Positions 44,502 to 53,753 of a stretch of DNA of 64,000 bases are shown piece after piece. The stretch comes from Xylophilus sp. ASV27 (GTDB lineage: Bacteria; Pseudomonadota; Gammaproteobacteria; Burkholderiales; Burkholderiaceae_C). The stretch is from positions 24,521 through 88,520 of the forward strand of contig NZ_JAELTO010000004.1 in assembly GCF_016428875.1 (NCBI RefSeq), in the 5' to 3' direction. Both the position numbers and the translations under genes were made by a program. The notes under the pieces are model-generated. The model saw only the letters and a list, made by a program, of their open reading frames with translations, was not told the DNA's origin and ran no database searches. Numbering within the stretch: the first letter of the stretch is position 1; each line of letters begins with the position of its first letter.

Positions 44502-45842
44502 ATGTCCTCCATGACCCCGCAGGAGATCGTCTCCGAACTCGACCGCCACATCGTCGGCCAGCAGCAGGCCAAGCGCTCGGTGGCCATTGCGCTGCGCAAC
44601 CGCTGGCGCCGCCAGCAGGTGGATGCCAAGCTGCGCCACGAGATCACGCCCAAGAACATCCTCATGATCGGCCCGACCGGCGTCGGCAAGACCGAGATCG
44701 CGCGGCGCCTGGCGCGGCTGGCCGATGCGCCCTTCATCAAGGTCGAGGCCACCAAGTTCACCGAGGTCGGCTATGTCGGCAAGGATGTCGACGCCATCAT
44801 CCGCGACCTCGTCGAGGTGGCGGTCAAGCAGACCCGCGAGGCCGAGATGCGCAAGCACCGCACTCGCGCGGAGGACGCGGCCGAAGACCGCATCCTCGAC
44901 GTGCTGCTGCCGCCGGCGCGCCCGGTGGCGTCGGATCAGCCGGTACCGGCCGGCCCCGACAGCACGGCGCGCCAGGCCTTCCGCAAGAAGCTGCGCGAGG
45001 GCCTGCTCGACGACAAGGAAATCGAGATCGAGGTCGCCGACCAGCGCCAGCCGCTGGAGGTGATGGGCCCCGCGGGCATGGAGGAAATGGCCGAGCAGTT
45101 GCGCGGCGTCTTCAGCCAGATCGGCGCGGGCAAGCGCAAGCTGCGCAGGATGCGCATCGACGAGGCGATGAAGCTGCTGACCGACGAGGAAGCCGGCAAG
45201 CTGGTGAACGAGGAGGACTCCAAGACCCGCGCCATCGCCAACGCGGAGCAGAACGGCATCGTCTTCATCGACGAGATCGACAAGGTCACCTCGCGCAGCG
45301 AGGGCGGCGGCAGCAATGCCGACATCTCGCGCCAGGGCGTGCAGCGCGACCTGCTGCCGCTGGTGGAGGGCACGACCGTGTCCACCAAGTACGGCATGGT
45401 CAAGACCGACCATATCCTGTTCATCGCCTCGGGGGCGTTCCACCTGAGCAAGCCGAGCGACCTGATCCCGGAATTGCAGGGCCGCTTCCCGATCCGCGTC
45501 GAGCTGCAGTCGCTGTCGGTGCAGGACTTCGAGGCCATCCTCACGCAGACCCACGCCTCCCTGGTCAAGCAGTACCAGGCGCTGCTGGCGACCGAAGGCG
45601 TCACGGTGGAGTTCACCCCAGAAGGCATCACCCGGCTCGCGCACATCGCCCACGAGGTGAATGAGCGCACCGAGAACATCGGCGCGCGCCGCCTGGCGAC
45701 CGTGATGGAGCGGCTGCTCGACGAGGTGAGCTTCGATGCCACGCGCCTGTCCGGCCAGACCATCACGGTCGACGTGGCCTACGTGGATGGGCGCCTGGGC
45801 GAACTGAGCCGGGACGAGGACCTGTCGCGCTACATCCTCTGA
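44502..45842 (+). CDS. hslU: ATP-dependent protease ATPase subunit HslU
   Basis: The 446-residue AAA+ unfoldase feeds substrates to HslV. It shows the N-terminal [20 protein letters not shown], Walker [16 protein letters not shown], the pore motif GYVGKD, an I-domain (about 110-240), Walker [12 protein letters not shown], and sensor/C-terminal motifs ([31 protein letters not shown], ending DLSRYIL, whose tail inserts in HslV). Length fits the family. It is probably co-transcribed with hslV. Confidence 0.96.
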   Translation: MSSMTPQEIVSELDRHIVGQQQAKRSVAIALRNRWRRQQVDAKLRHEITPKNILMIGPTGVGKTEIARRLARLADAPFIKVEATKFTEVGYVGKDVDAIIRDLVEVAVKQTREAEMRKHRTRAEDAAEDRILDVLLPPARPVASDQPVPAGPDSTARQAFRKKLREGLLDDKEIEIEVADQRQPLEVMGPAGMEEMAEQLRGVFSQIGAGKRKLRRMRIDEAMKLLTDEEAGKLVNEEDSKTRAIANAEQNGIVFIDEIDKVTSRSEGGGSNADISRQGVQRDLLPLVEGTTVSTKYGMVKTDHILFIASGAFHLSKPSDLIPELQGRFPIRVELQSLSVQDFEAILTQTHASLVKQYQALLATEGVTVEFTPEGITRLAHIAHEVNERTENIGARRLATVMERLLDEVSFDATRLSGQTITVDVAYVDGRLGELSRDEDLSRYIL

Positions 45843-46047
45843 GGGCCGTCGGCGTCCTGGCGCGCGGTCCAAAGACTTCGTTGCTGGCGGAGAACGCCCC
45901 CTGTTACCAAAAGCAAGCACCGGGCGAGCCACATTTTCAGAAATCACATTGACTGCGCTTGCTAAGTGCTTAATCCAGAACGTTTTTCGATCCGTTGCTT
46001 TATGCGGCGTAGCTTCTAAGTCCTTGATTTCATTGTGAAAGTCTCCG

Positions 46048-46073
46048 AAGCGCCCCTTGTGGCGCTTTTTTTT
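46048..46073 (+). terminator. Terminator upstream of mraZ
   Basis: Perfect 7-bp arms AAGCGCC and GGCGCTT around CCTTGT, followed by eight Ts. It lies 206 bases after the hslU stop and about 98 bases before mraZ. It ends hslVU transcripts and/or a short leader RNA. Confidence 0.85.
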
Positions 46074-46082
46074 CCTGCTACA

Positions 46083-46118
46083 GTGCAAAAAAGTGCAATT
46101 AGGTGGGGAAAAGTGGCC
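46083..46118 (+). promoter_or_regulatory. MraZ operator-like direct repeats
   Basis: Four units starting GTG lie exactly 10 bp apart (46083, 46093, 46103, 46113): GTGCAAAAAA, GTGCAATTAG, GTGGGGAAAA, GTGGCCCGTT. MraZ is known in other bacteria to bind phased TGGG/GTGG repeats with 10-bp spacing just upstream of its own gene, and the last two units fit that pattern. The first overlaps a -10-like TACAGT, so binding would repress the operon. Confidence 0.6.
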
Positions 46119-46170
46119 CGTTCGCTCCGTCCCTGTGCCACGCAATAAGTCCAACCAGGGGTGATCAGTC

Positions 46171-46599
46171 TTGTTCCAAGGGGCCTCGTCGCTGAGTCTC
46201 GATGCCAAGGGGCGGCTGTCCGTCCCTACGCGGCATCGCGACGTCCTGAGCGCGACGGCGGCCGGCCAGCTCACGATCACCAAGCACCCGCATGGCTGCC
46301 TGATGGTGTTTCCCCGTCCGGAATGGGAGAAGTTCCGCGAGCGCATCGCGCAACTGCCGATGTCGGCCCAGTGGTGGAAGCGCATATTCCTCGGCAATGC
46401 CATGGACGTGGACATGGACGGAACCGGCCGCGTGCTCGTCTCCCCGGAGCTGCGGGCCGCCGCCGGCATCCAGAAGGATGCGATCCTGCTGGGCATGGGC
46501 CACCATTTCGAACTGTGGGACAAGGCCACCTACGACGCCCAGGAAGCCGAGGCGATGCAGGGGCAGATGCCCGAAGTCTTCCAGGATTTCTCCTTCTGA
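46171..46599 (+). CDS. mraZ: Transcriptional regulator MraZ
   Basis: The 142-residue protein has two SpoVT-AbrB-like repeats: [20 protein letters not shown] then HRDVL in the first, and [20 protein letters not shown] in the second (the DxKGR and DxxGR motifs). It forms a ring-shaped oligomer that represses the dcw operon in other species. The start is a TTG at 46171, preceded by CAGGGG; no in-frame ATG or GTG gives the conserved beginning. It overlaps nothing and ends seven bases before rsmH. Confidence 0.93.
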   Translation: MFQGASSLSLDAKGRLSVPTRHRDVLSATAAGQLTITKHPHGCLMVFPRPEWEKFRERIAQLPMSAQWWKRIFLGNAMDVDMDGTGRVLVSPELRAAAGIQKDAILLGMGHHFELWDKATYDAQEAEAMQGQMPEVFQDFSF

Positions 46600-46606
46600 G
46601 CGGCCC

Positions 46607-47521
46607 ATGGAGAACTGGAACCACACCACCGTACTGCTGAACGAGGCGGTCGACGCCCTGGTCGGCGACCCGTCCGGCTGCTATGTCGATGCCACCTTCG
46701 GCCGCGGCGGCCATTCGCGCCTGATCCTCTCGCGGCTCGGCCCCGAGGGCCGCCTGATCGCCTTCGACAAGGATCCGGACGCCATTGCCGAGGCCGTCCG
46801 CATCGACGACGCGCGCTTCTCCATCCGGCACCGCGGCTTTCGCCACCTCGGGGAGCTGGCGCCGGCCAGCGTCGCCGGAGTCCTGCTGGACATCGGCGTC
46901 AGTTCTCCCCAGATAGACAACCCCGCACGGGGTTTTTCTTTTCGTTTCGACGGCCCGCTCGACATGCGCATGGACCCCACGCGCGGCGAGAGCGTGGCCG
47001 AGTGGCTGGCCACCGCCGAGGTGCAGCAGATAGCGGAGGTGATACGTGACTACGGTGAAGAACGGTTTGCTGGCCCCATTGCAAAGGCGATTGCGGCTCG
47101 CCGACAGGAACGGGGCCCAATTTCAACCACCACCGAACTGGCCGAGCTCGTGGCTGGCGCGGTCAAAACCCGCGAGCCGGGCCAGAACCCTGCAACGCGC
47201 ACATTTCAGGCTCTTCGGATTTTCATCAATGCCGAGCTTGAAGAGCTGCAACAGGCGCTAGACGCCAGCCTGAGCGTGCTGCGCCCGGGCGGCCGGCTGG
47301 CGGTGATCAGCTTCCATTCGCTCGAAGACCGCATCGCCAAGACCTTCATCGCGCGGCATGCCAAGGAGGTCTTCGACCGCCGCGCTCCCTTCGCCGCCCC
47401 CACGCCCATGCGCCTGCGCGCGCTGGACCGCATCAGGCCGGGCGCCGAAGAGATCGCGGCCAATCCGCGCGCGCGCAGCGCCATCCTGCGCGTGGCCGAA
47501 CGCACCGAGGTGCCGGCATGA
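46607..47521 (+). CDS. rsmH: 16S rRNA (cytosine-1402-N4)-methyltransferase RsmH
   Basis: The 304-residue SAM enzyme shows [36 protein letters not shown] (SAM motif), [51 protein letters not shown] and [11 protein letters not shown]. It methylates C1402 in the ribosomal decoding centre. The start [11 protein letters not shown] is conserved. The stretch 47030-47270 uses visibly more A/T at third codon positions than the rest of the gene. The ftsL start overlaps its stop by four bases. Confidence 0.95.
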   Translation: MENWNHTTVLLNEAVDALVGDPSGCYVDATFGRGGHSRLILSRLGPEGRLIAFDKDPDAIAEAVRIDDARFSIRHRGFRHLGELAPASVAGVLLDIGVSSPQIDNPARGFSFRFDGPLDMRMDPTRGESVAEWLATAEVQQIAEVIRDYGEERFAGPIAKAIAARRQERGPISTTTELAELVAGAVKTREPGQNPATRTFQALRIFINAELEELQQALDASLSVLRPGGRLAVISFHSLEDRIAKTFIARHAKEVFDRRAPFAAPTPMRLRALDRIRPGAEEIAANPRARSAILRVAERTEVPA

Positions 47522-47847
47522 CCCGGCTGTCTGTCATGCTGCTGATGGCCGTGCTGGCCAGCGCGCTGTACCTGGTGCACGTGCAGTACGAGTCGCGCCG
47601 CCTGTTCACCGAGCTGGAGCGCGCGCGCAACGACGCGCACCGGCTGGAGGTCGAGCGCGACCGCCTGCAGGTGGAAAAGCGCGCGCAGGCCACGCCCCTG
47701 CGGGTCGAGCAACTGGCGCGCGACAAGCTCAAGATGCAGACCGCCACGCCGGCGATCACCCAGTACGTCGGCTATCCGAATCAGCCGCAGGCCGCCGCGG
47801 CCGCGGCCGTCGTCGCGCCGGCCGCGCCGCGCGGGAGTGCCCGATGA
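47518..47847 (+). CDS. ftsL: Cell division protein FtsL
   Basis: The 109-residue bitopic protein has one membrane helix at the very start ([20 protein letters not shown]) and then a periplasmic coiled-coil ([40 protein letters not shown]), ending in an Ala/Pro tail. With FtsB and FtsQ it activates septal wall synthesis by FtsWI. Position between rsmH and ftsI and the four-base overlaps with both support the call, since sequence conservation of FtsL is low. Confidence 0.9.
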   Translation: MTRLSVMLLMAVLASALYLVHVQYESRRLFTELERARNDAHRLEVERDRLQVEKRAQATPLRVEQLARDKLKMQTATPAITQYVGYPNQPQAAAAAAVVAPAAPRGSAR

Positions 47848-49589
47848 GCCGCAGCGTGCTCTACGCCTCCAGCCCGCTGCTGGCCAGCAAGACGCCGGTC
47901 TGGCGCAGCAAGTTCATCGTGGCCGCGATTGCGCTGGGCTTCGTCTGCCTGGCCGGGCGTGCGGCGTTCGTGCAGGTGATCGGCAACGACTTCTTCCAGC
48001 GCCAGGGCGAAGTGCGCTTCGCCCGCACGCTGGAGCTGCCGGCCAACCGCGGCCGCATCCTGGACCGCAATGGCCTGCTGCTGGCCTCCAGCGTCATCGC
48101 GCCCAGCATCTGGGCCATTCCCGAGGACGTCGACCGGCAGGATCCCGCGGTCCAGGGCAAGCTGCGCCAGTTGGCCAAGCTGCTGGGCATGACGCCCGCG
48201 GCGCTCGACAAGAAGCTGGCCGACGAGGACAAGACCTTCGTCTGGATCCAGCGCCAGGTGGACGAGCCGATCGCCAAGCAGATCGCCGCGCTCGACATCA
48301 AGGGCATCTACCAGCGCAAGGAATACAAGCGCCAGTACCCCGAGGGCGAGGCGGCGGCGCACGTGGTGGGCTTCACCAACGTGGAAGACCAAGGCCAGGA
48401 GGGCATCGAGCTGGCCTTCAACCAGCAGCTCGCGGGCAAGCCCGGCTCGCGCCGCGTCATCAAGGACCGGCTCGGCCGGGCCGTGGAAGCCGTCGGCGAA
48501 ACCGTGCCGCCGCTCGATGGCAAGGACATCCAGCTCTCTATCGACAGCAAGGTGCAGTTCTTCGCCTACCAGAAGCTGCGCGACGCGGTGGCGGCCAACA
48601 AGGCCAAGGCCGGCAGCGTGGTGGTGCTCGACACCATCACCGGCGAAGTGCTGGCGCTGGCCAACTATCCCAGCTACGTGCCGGACAAGCGCCAGAACCT
48701 GACCGGCGAGCAACTGCGCAACCGCGCGCTCACCGACACCTTCGAGCCCGGCTCCACCATGAAGCCGATCACCATCGGCACGGCGCTGGAGCTGGGGCGC
48801 GTCAAGCCCAGCACCATCATCGACACCTCGCCCGGCCGCTACACGGTGACCGGCGCCACCATCACGGACACCCACAACTATGGCGCGCTGACGGTGGAGG
48901 GCGTGATCCAGAAGTCCAGCAACATCGGCGCCACCAAGGTGTCGCAGAGGCTGTCCGCGCATGAGATGTGGGATTTCTTCAGTGCCGTCGGCTTCGGCCA
49001 GAAGCCGCAGTTGCAGTTCCCCGGCGCCGTGACCGGACGGCTGCGCCCCTGGAAGACCTGGCGCCCGATCGAGCAGGCCACCATGTCCTACGGCTACGGC
49101 CTGTCGGCCTCGCTGTTCCAGATGGCGCGCTCCTACACCGCCTTCGCGCATGACGGCCAGATCATCCCGGCCACCATTCTCAAGAGCTCGGAGCCGGCGG
49201 TCGGCACCCGGGTGTTCTCTCCCGAGAACGCCGCCGAAGTGCGCCACATGCTGTGGCTGGCCGCCGGCCCCGGCGGCACCGGCCAGAAGGCGCAGACGGT
49301 CGGCTACTCGGTCGGCGGAAAGTCCGGCACCGCGCGCAAGCAGGCCGGCAAGGGCTACGCGGCGGGCAAGTACCGCGCCTGGTTCACCGGCATGGCGCCG
49401 ATCGAGAAGCCGCGCATCATCGTGGCCGTGATGATCGACGAGCCCACGGCCGGTTCCTATTACGGCGGCACGGTGGCCGGCCCGGTGTTCAGCGAAGTGG
49501 TGCAGCAGACCCTGCGCATGATGGGCGTGCAGCCCGACATGGCGGTCAAGCCGCAGATCGTCTCCACCGAGGTGGAGGAGTCGTTCTGA
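47844..49589 (+). CDS. ftsI: Peptidoglycan transpeptidase FtsI (PBP3)
   Basis: The 581-residue class B penicillin-binding protein has one membrane helix (about 22-44: KFIVAAIALGFVCLAGRAAF), a pedestal with FARTLELPANRGRILDRNG, and the transpeptidase domain with the active-site SxxK in EPGSTMKPITIG, SxN in QKSSNIGATK and KSGT in GGKSGTARK. It crosslinks septal peptidoglycan with FtsW. Its stop shares one base with the murE start. Confidence 0.96.
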   Translation: MSRSVLYASSPLLASKTPVWRSKFIVAAIALGFVCLAGRAAFVQVIGNDFFQRQGEVRFARTLELPANRGRILDRNGLLLASSVIAPSIWAIPEDVDRQDPAVQGKLRQLAKLLGMTPAALDKKLADEDKTFVWIQRQVDEPIAKQIAALDIKGIYQRKEYKRQYPEGEAAAHVVGFTNVEDQGQEGIELAFNQQLAGKPGSRRVIKDRLGRAVEAVGETVPPLDGKDIQLSIDSKVQFFAYQKLRDAVAANKAKAGSVVVLDTITGEVLALANYPSYVPDKRQNLTGEQLRNRALTDTFEPGSTMKPITIGTALELGRVKPSTIIDTSPGRYTVTGATITDTHNYGALTVEGVIQKSSNIGATKVSQRLSAHEMWDFFSAVGFGQKPQLQFPGAVTGRLRPWKTWRPIEQATMSYGYGLSASLFQMARSYTAFAHDGQIIPATILKSSEPAVGTRVFSPENAAEVRHMLWLAAGPGGTGQKAQTVGYSVGGKSGTARKQAGKGYAAGKYRAWFTGMAPIEKPRIIVAVMIDEPTAGSYYGGTVAGPVFSEVVQQTLRMMGVQPDMAVKPQIVSTEVEESF

Positions 49590-51091
49590 TGGCGCTGCAG
49601 ACCTTCAGCGCCGCGGCCGAGGCCGTGCAGTGGCTGCGCGCGCAGGTGCCGGGCACGCTGCACGCCGACAGCCGGCAGGTCGGCCCGGGCGACGGCTTCA
49701 TCGCCTGGCCGGGCGCCGCGACCGATGGCCGCGCCCATGTGGCGTCGGCGCTGGCGCGCGGCGCGGCGGCCTGCCTGGTCGAGCGGGACGGCGCCGAGGC
49801 CTTCGACTTCGGCACCGCCAGGGTCGCCGCCTTCGCCGGCCTGAAAGCCGCGACCGGGCCGATCGCGGCCGACTGGTTCGGCCGGCCTTCGGAGGCGCTC
49901 CAGGTGTTGGCCGTGACCGGGACCAACGGCAAGACCACGAGCACCTGGTGGTTGGCGCAGGCGCTATCAAAAGTAGAGCATGAAGCCCAGGTGCCATGTG
50001 GGCTTGTGGGCACTTTGGGCATTGGCGTGCCGCCGCAGGTGGTGTCCACCGGCATGACCACGCCCGACCCGGTGCTGCTGCAGCGCCAGTTCCGCCGCTT
50101 CGTGGACCAGGGCCTGGCGGCCTGCGCCATCGAGGCCTCCTCCATCGGCATCGCCGAGCGGCGCCTGGACGGCACGCGCATCCGCGTGGCCGCCTTCACC
50201 AACTTCACGCAGGACCACCTCGACTACCACGGCGGCATGCCCGCCTACTGGCAGGCCAAGGCCGGGCTGTTCGACTGGCCGGGCCTGCAGGCGGCGGTGG
50301 TGAACATCGACGACGCGGCCGGCGCCGGGCTGGCGCGCGCGCTGGCCGGCCGCGCGCTGGACCTGTGGACCTACTCGCTGCGCGGCCCCGCGCGCCTGGT
50401 GGCCGAGGACATCGGCTATGCCGGGGGCGGCCTGCGCTGCACCGTGGTCGAGGGTGCCGAGCGGCACCTGCTCGCCACCCAGGCCATCGGCCACTACAAC
50501 CTCTACAACCTGCTGGGCGTGGTCGCCTGCATGCGGGCGCTGGGCATCTCTCTGGCCGCCTCCGTGGCCGCCTGCGCCGATCTGGCGCCGGTGCCGGGGC
50601 GCATGGAGCGCGTCAGCCGCGCCGGCCAGCCGCTGGTCGCGGTGGATTACTCCCACACGCCCGACGCGCTGGAGAAGGCGCTGCAGGCCCTGCGCCCGCT
50701 GGCGCGCGAGCGCGGCGGCGAACTGCTCTGCGTGTTCGGCTGCGGCGGCGGCCGCGATCCGGGCAAGCGCCCGCTGATGGGGGCGATCGCGGCGCGCGAG
50801 GCCGACCGCGTCTGGATCACCAGCGACAACCCGCGCAACGAACCGCCGCAGGCCATCCTCGAGCAGATCGTGCGCGGCCTGCCGCCCGGCGCCGCCGCGC
50901 AGGTCGAGCCCGACCGCGCCCTGGCCATCCGCGGCGCCATCGCCGCGGCCGGCGCGCGCGACGTGGTGCTGGTGGCCGGCAAGGGCCACGAGGACTACCA
51001 GGAGGTGGCCGGCGTACGCCTGCCGTTCTCCGACCGGGCCCAGGTCGAAGACGCGCTGGACCGCCGCAGGGCGATTGAGAGCCCCGTATGA
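49589..51091 (+). CDS. murE: UDP-MurNAc-tripeptide synthetase (meso-diaminopimelate-adding)
   Basis: The 500-residue cytoplasmic ligase adds meso-DAP to UDP-MurNAc-L-Ala-D-Glu. Seen: LHADSRQVGPGDGFIAWPGA (UDP domain), ATP motif GTNGKTTSTWW (from residue 111), MTTPDP, TNFTQDHLDYHGG, HYNLYNLLG, the DAP-specific DNPRNEPP motif and AGKGHE. Codons 125-142, directly after the first ATPase helix, coincide with a copy of the AT-rich R2 repeat (residues SKVEHEAQVPCGLVGT), so a mobile repeat has become coding here in frame. Start ATG overlaps the ftsI stop; murF overlaps its stop by four bases. Confidence 0.95.
   Translation: MALQTFSAAAEAVQWLRAQVPGTLHADSRQVGPGDGFIAWPGAATDGRAHVASALARGAAACLVERDGAEAFDFGTARVAAFAGLKAATGPIAADWFGRPSEALQVLAVTGTNGKTTSTWWLAQALSKVEHEAQVPCGLVGTLGIGVPPQVVSTGMTTPDPVLLQRQFRRFVDQGLAACAIEASSIGIAERRLDGTRIRVAAFTNFTQDHLDYHGGMPAYWQAKAGLFDWPGLQAAVVNIDDAAGAGLARALAGRALDLWTYSLRGPARLVAEDIGYAGGGLRCTVVEGAERHLLATQAIGHYNLYNLLGVVACMRALGISLAASVAACADLAPVPGRMERVSRAGQPLVAVDYSHTPDALEKALQALRPLARERGGELLCVFGCGGGRDPGKRPLMGAIAAREADRVWITSDNPRNEPPQAILEQIVRGLPPGAAAQVEPDRALAIRGAIAAAGARDVVLVAGKGHEDYQEVAGVRLPFSDRAQVEDALDRRRAIESPV
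49961..50015 (+). repeat. R2 palindromic repeat, copy E, inside murE
   Basis: CGCTATCAAAAGTAGAGC, then ATGAAGCCCAGGTGCCATG and TGGGCTTGTGGGCACTTT. It matches copy F base for base at the AGC...AGCC.AGGTGC.AT.TGGGCT...GTGC.TTT positions and the reverse complement of copy D. The frame of murE stays open. The stretch is AT-rich compared with the rest of the gene. Confidence 0.75.
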
Positions 51092-52530
51092 ATGCCACGC
51101 CCCGCGCCGCGATGATGACCCTGGCCCAGGCCTTCGCCTGGACCGGCGGCCTGCGCATGGTCGGCAGCGGCACCCTGCCCGTGGTGCGGGTGCACACCGA
51201 CACCCGCAGCCTGCACCCGGGCGACCTGTTCGTGGCGCTGCGCGGCGAGCGCTTCGACGCCAATGACTTCCTGGAGGAGGCGCGCAAGGCCGGTGCCATC
51301 GCCGCCATCGCGCATGGCGGGCTGGAGGCCGCGGGCCTGCAGGGTATCGAAGTGGCCGACACTCGTGCCGCGCTGGCGGCGCTGGCCGCGGGCTGGCGCA
51401 TGCAGTTCTCGCTGCCGCTGATCGCGGTGGCCGGCAGCAACGGCAAGACCACGGTGACGCAGATGGTCGCCGCCATCCTGCGCGCGGCGCACGGTGACGG
51501 CGCCTTCGCCACGCAGGGCAACCTGAACAATGACATCGGCGTGCCGTTGACGCTGCTGCGCCTGCATGGCCGGCATCGCGCCGGCGTGGTCGAACTGGGC
51601 ATGAACCATCCTGGCGAGATCGCCGTGCTGGCCCACGTGGCGCGGCCGACCGTGGCCCTGGTCAACAACGCCCAGCGCGAGCACCAGGAATTCATGCACT
51701 CGGTGGAGGCCGTGGCCCACGAGAACGGCGCGGTGCTGACCGCGCTGCCGGCCGACGGCACCGCGGTGTTCCCGGCGGACGATGCCTTCACCCCGCTCTG
51801 GCGCTCGCTGGCCGGGGCCCGCCGCAGCCTCACGTTCACGGATGCGGGCCAGGGCGGCGACCTGTGCCTGGTCGATGCCGTCTGGGAAGGCGAGGCCTGG
51901 CGCGTGCGCGCCAGCACCCCGGCCGGCCCGCTGGCCTTCACCCTGGCCATCGCGGGACGGCACAACGTGCGCAACGCGCTGGCCGCCGCCGCCTGCGCGC
52001 TGGCCGCGGGCAGCGACCTGGTCGCGATCGCGGCCGGGCTCAGCATGTTCCGCCCGGTGAAGGGGCGCTCGCGCGCGGTGCAGCTTTCGCACGGCGGCCG
52101 CGCGCTCACGCTGGTGGACGACACCTACAACGCCAACCCCGACTCGGTGCGCGCCGCCATCGACGTGCTGGTCACGCTGCCGGGTCCGCGCCTGCTGGTG
52201 CTGGGCGACATGGGCGAGGTCGGCGACAACGGCCCGGCCTTCCACGCCGAAGCCGGCGCCTATGCGCATGAGCGCGGCATCGAGCGCCTGTACGCGCTGG
52301 GCCCGCAGTCCGCCCATGCCGTGGCCCGCTTCGCAGGGGCGGGCGGCGATGGCCGCCATTTCGAGGATGTCAGCGTGCTCGATGCGGCCGTCGCCGAGGT
52401 GAGCGCCGCCAGCGCCAGCATCCTGGTCAAGGGCTCGCGCTTCATGCAGATGGAACGCGTGGCGCAGGCCATCGAGCAGCGCGCCATGCCAAAGGAAAAA
52501 GAGGAAAACCACGATGCCCCATCGTCCTGA
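51088..52530 (+). CDS. murF: UDP-MurNAc-tripeptide:D-Ala-D-Ala ligase
   Basis: The 480-residue ligase completes the pentapeptide precursor by adding D-Ala-D-Ala. Motifs: [23 protein letters not shown] motif [52 protein letters not shown], and [19 protein letters not shown] with [10 protein letters not shown]. The start overlaps murE by four bases (ATGA). The C-terminal tail ([16 protein letters not shown]) is polar and probably unstructured. mraY follows after about 40 bases. Confidence 0.96.
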   Translation: MNATPRAAMMTLAQAFAWTGGLRMVGSGTLPVVRVHTDTRSLHPGDLFVALRGERFDANDFLEEARKAGAIAAIAHGGLEAAGLQGIEVADTRAALAALAAGWRMQFSLPLIAVAGSNGKTTVTQMVAAILRAAHGDGAFATQGNLNNDIGVPLTLLRLHGRHRAGVVELGMNHPGEIAVLAHVARPTVALVNNAQREHQEFMHSVEAVAHENGAVLTALPADGTAVFPADDAFTPLWRSLAGARRSLTFTDAGQGGDLCLVDAVWEGEAWRVRASTPAGPLAFTLAIAGRHNVRNALAAAACALAAGSDLVAIAAGLSMFRPVKGRSRAVQLSHGGRALTLVDDTYNANPDSVRAAIDVLVTLPGPRLLVLGDMGEVGDNGPAFHAEAGAYAHERGIERLYALGPQSAHAVARFAGAGGDGRHFEDVSVLDAAVAEVSAASASILVKGSRFMQMERVAQAIEQRAMPKEKEENHDAPSS

Positions 52531-52569
52531 TCGCCCGCCGCTGCGCGGCGCCGCCGCAGGAGCGCCTGC

Positions 52570-53748
52570 ATGCTGCTGACTCTGGCGCAGTGGCTGCAGG
52601 CGCTGTCGCCCGAGTTCGGGTGGACGCGCGTCTTCCAGTACCTGACCTTCCGCGCGGTCATGGCCGCCATGACCGCGCTGCTGATCGGCCTGGCCGCCGG
52701 CCCGCTCGTGATCCGGCGCCTCGCCGCGCTCAAGATCGGCCAGCCGGTGCGCGGCTACGGCATGCAGTCGCACCTGGCCAAGAGCGGCACGCCCACCATG
52801 GGCGGCGTGCTAATCCTGCTGGCCATCGCGCTGGCCACGCTGCTCTGGGTCGACCTGAGCAACCGCTTCGTCTGGATCGTGCTGATGGTCACGCTGGGCT
52901 TCGGCGCCATCGGCTGGGTGGACGACTGGCGCAAGGTCGTGCGCAAGGATCCGGAGGGCATGCGCTCGCGCGAGAAGTACCTGTGGCAGTCGGCCGTCGG
53001 CGCCCTGGCGGCGGCGGCCCTGGTGTTCGCCATCTCCGGCACCACCACGCGCGAGTCCTGGCTGCTGTTCACCGACTGGGTGAGCGCAGGCTTTCACGTC
53101 AACCTGCCGCCGCAGGCCGGTTTGCTGGTGCCTTTCTTCAAGGAGGTCAGCTACCCGATGGGGGTGCTGGGCTTCATGGTCATGACCTATCTGGTGATCG
53201 TCGGCTCCAGCAACGCGGTCAACCTCACCGACGGGCTCGACGGCCTGGCCATCATGCCGGTGGTGATGGTGGGCTCGGCGCTGGGCATCTTCGCCTACAT
53301 CACGGGCAACACCGGCTTCGCGCGCTACCTGCTGTTCCCCTACATCCCGGGCTCGGGCGAGCTGCTGATCTTCTGCGCCGCCATGGCCGGCGCGGGCCTG
53401 GCCTTCCTGTGGTTCAACGCCCATCCGGCGCAGGTCTTCATGGGCGACGTCGGCGCGCTGGCGCTCGGCGGCGCGCTGGGCACCATCGCCGTCATCGTGC
53501 GCCAGGAGATCGTGCTGGCCATCATGGGCGGCATCTTCGTGGTCGAGGCGCTCTCGGTCATGGCCCAGGTGCTGTACTTCAAGTACACGCGCAGGCGCTT
53601 CGGCGAAGGGCGGCGCCTGCTGCGCATGGCGCCGCTGCACCACCATTTCGAGAAGAGCGGCTGGAAGGAGACGCAGGTCGTGGTGCGCTTCTGGATCATC
53701 ACCATGCTGCTGTGCCTGGTCGGCCTCTCCACGCTGAAGCTGAGGTAG
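52570..53748 (+). CDS. mraY: Phospho-MurNAc-pentapeptide transferase
   Basis: The 392-residue integral membrane enzyme makes lipid I on undecaprenyl phosphate. It has about ten hydrophobic helices and the MraY signatures [33 protein letters not shown] (the aspartate pair), [34 protein letters not shown] and [20 protein letters not shown]. Length is normal for betaproteobacteria. The GGAGCGCCTGC stretch gives a modest ribosome-binding site. murD follows five bases after the stop. Confidence 0.97.
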   Translation: MLLTLAQWLQALSPEFGWTRVFQYLTFRAVMAAMTALLIGLAAGPLVIRRLAALKIGQPVRGYGMQSHLAKSGTPTMGGVLILLAIALATLLWVDLSNRFVWIVLMVTLGFGAIGWVDDWRKVVRKDPEGMRSREKYLWQSAVGALAAAALVFAISGTTTRESWLLFTDWVSAGFHVNLPPQAGLLVPFFKEVSYPMGVLGFMVMTYLVIVGSSNAVNLTDGLDGLAIMPVVMVGSALGIFAYITGNTGFARYLLFPYIPGSGELLIFCAAMAGAGLAFLWFNAHPAQVFMGDVGALALGGALGTIAVIVRQEIVLAIMGGIFVVEALSVMAQVLYFKYTRRRFGEGRRLLRMAPLHHHFEKSGWKETQVVVRFWIITMLLCLVGLSTLKLR

Positions 53749-53753
53749 CAGCG

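Larger units (their letters stand above)
45843..46170 (+). promoter_or_regulatory. Leader region of the dcw cluster
   Basis: This 328-bp gap between hslU and mraZ holds a TTGACT -35-like hexamer (45949-45954) with a weak TAATCC 16 bases on, a rho-independent terminator (46048-46073), a second promoter-like pair (TTGTGG at 46057 and TACAGT at 46079-46084, 16 bases apart) and four 10-bp-phased GTG repeats. The arrangement suggests that transcription starting at 45975-45985 would give a short RNA of about 90-100 nt ending at the terminator, while reads past it, or from the second promoter, reach mraZ. No protein frame was seen. Confidence 0.5.

Noticed and set aside
44478..46529. 683-codon minus-strand frame opposite hslU and mraZ
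   Set aside because: Antisense shadow; hslU and mraZ are certain on the plus strand.
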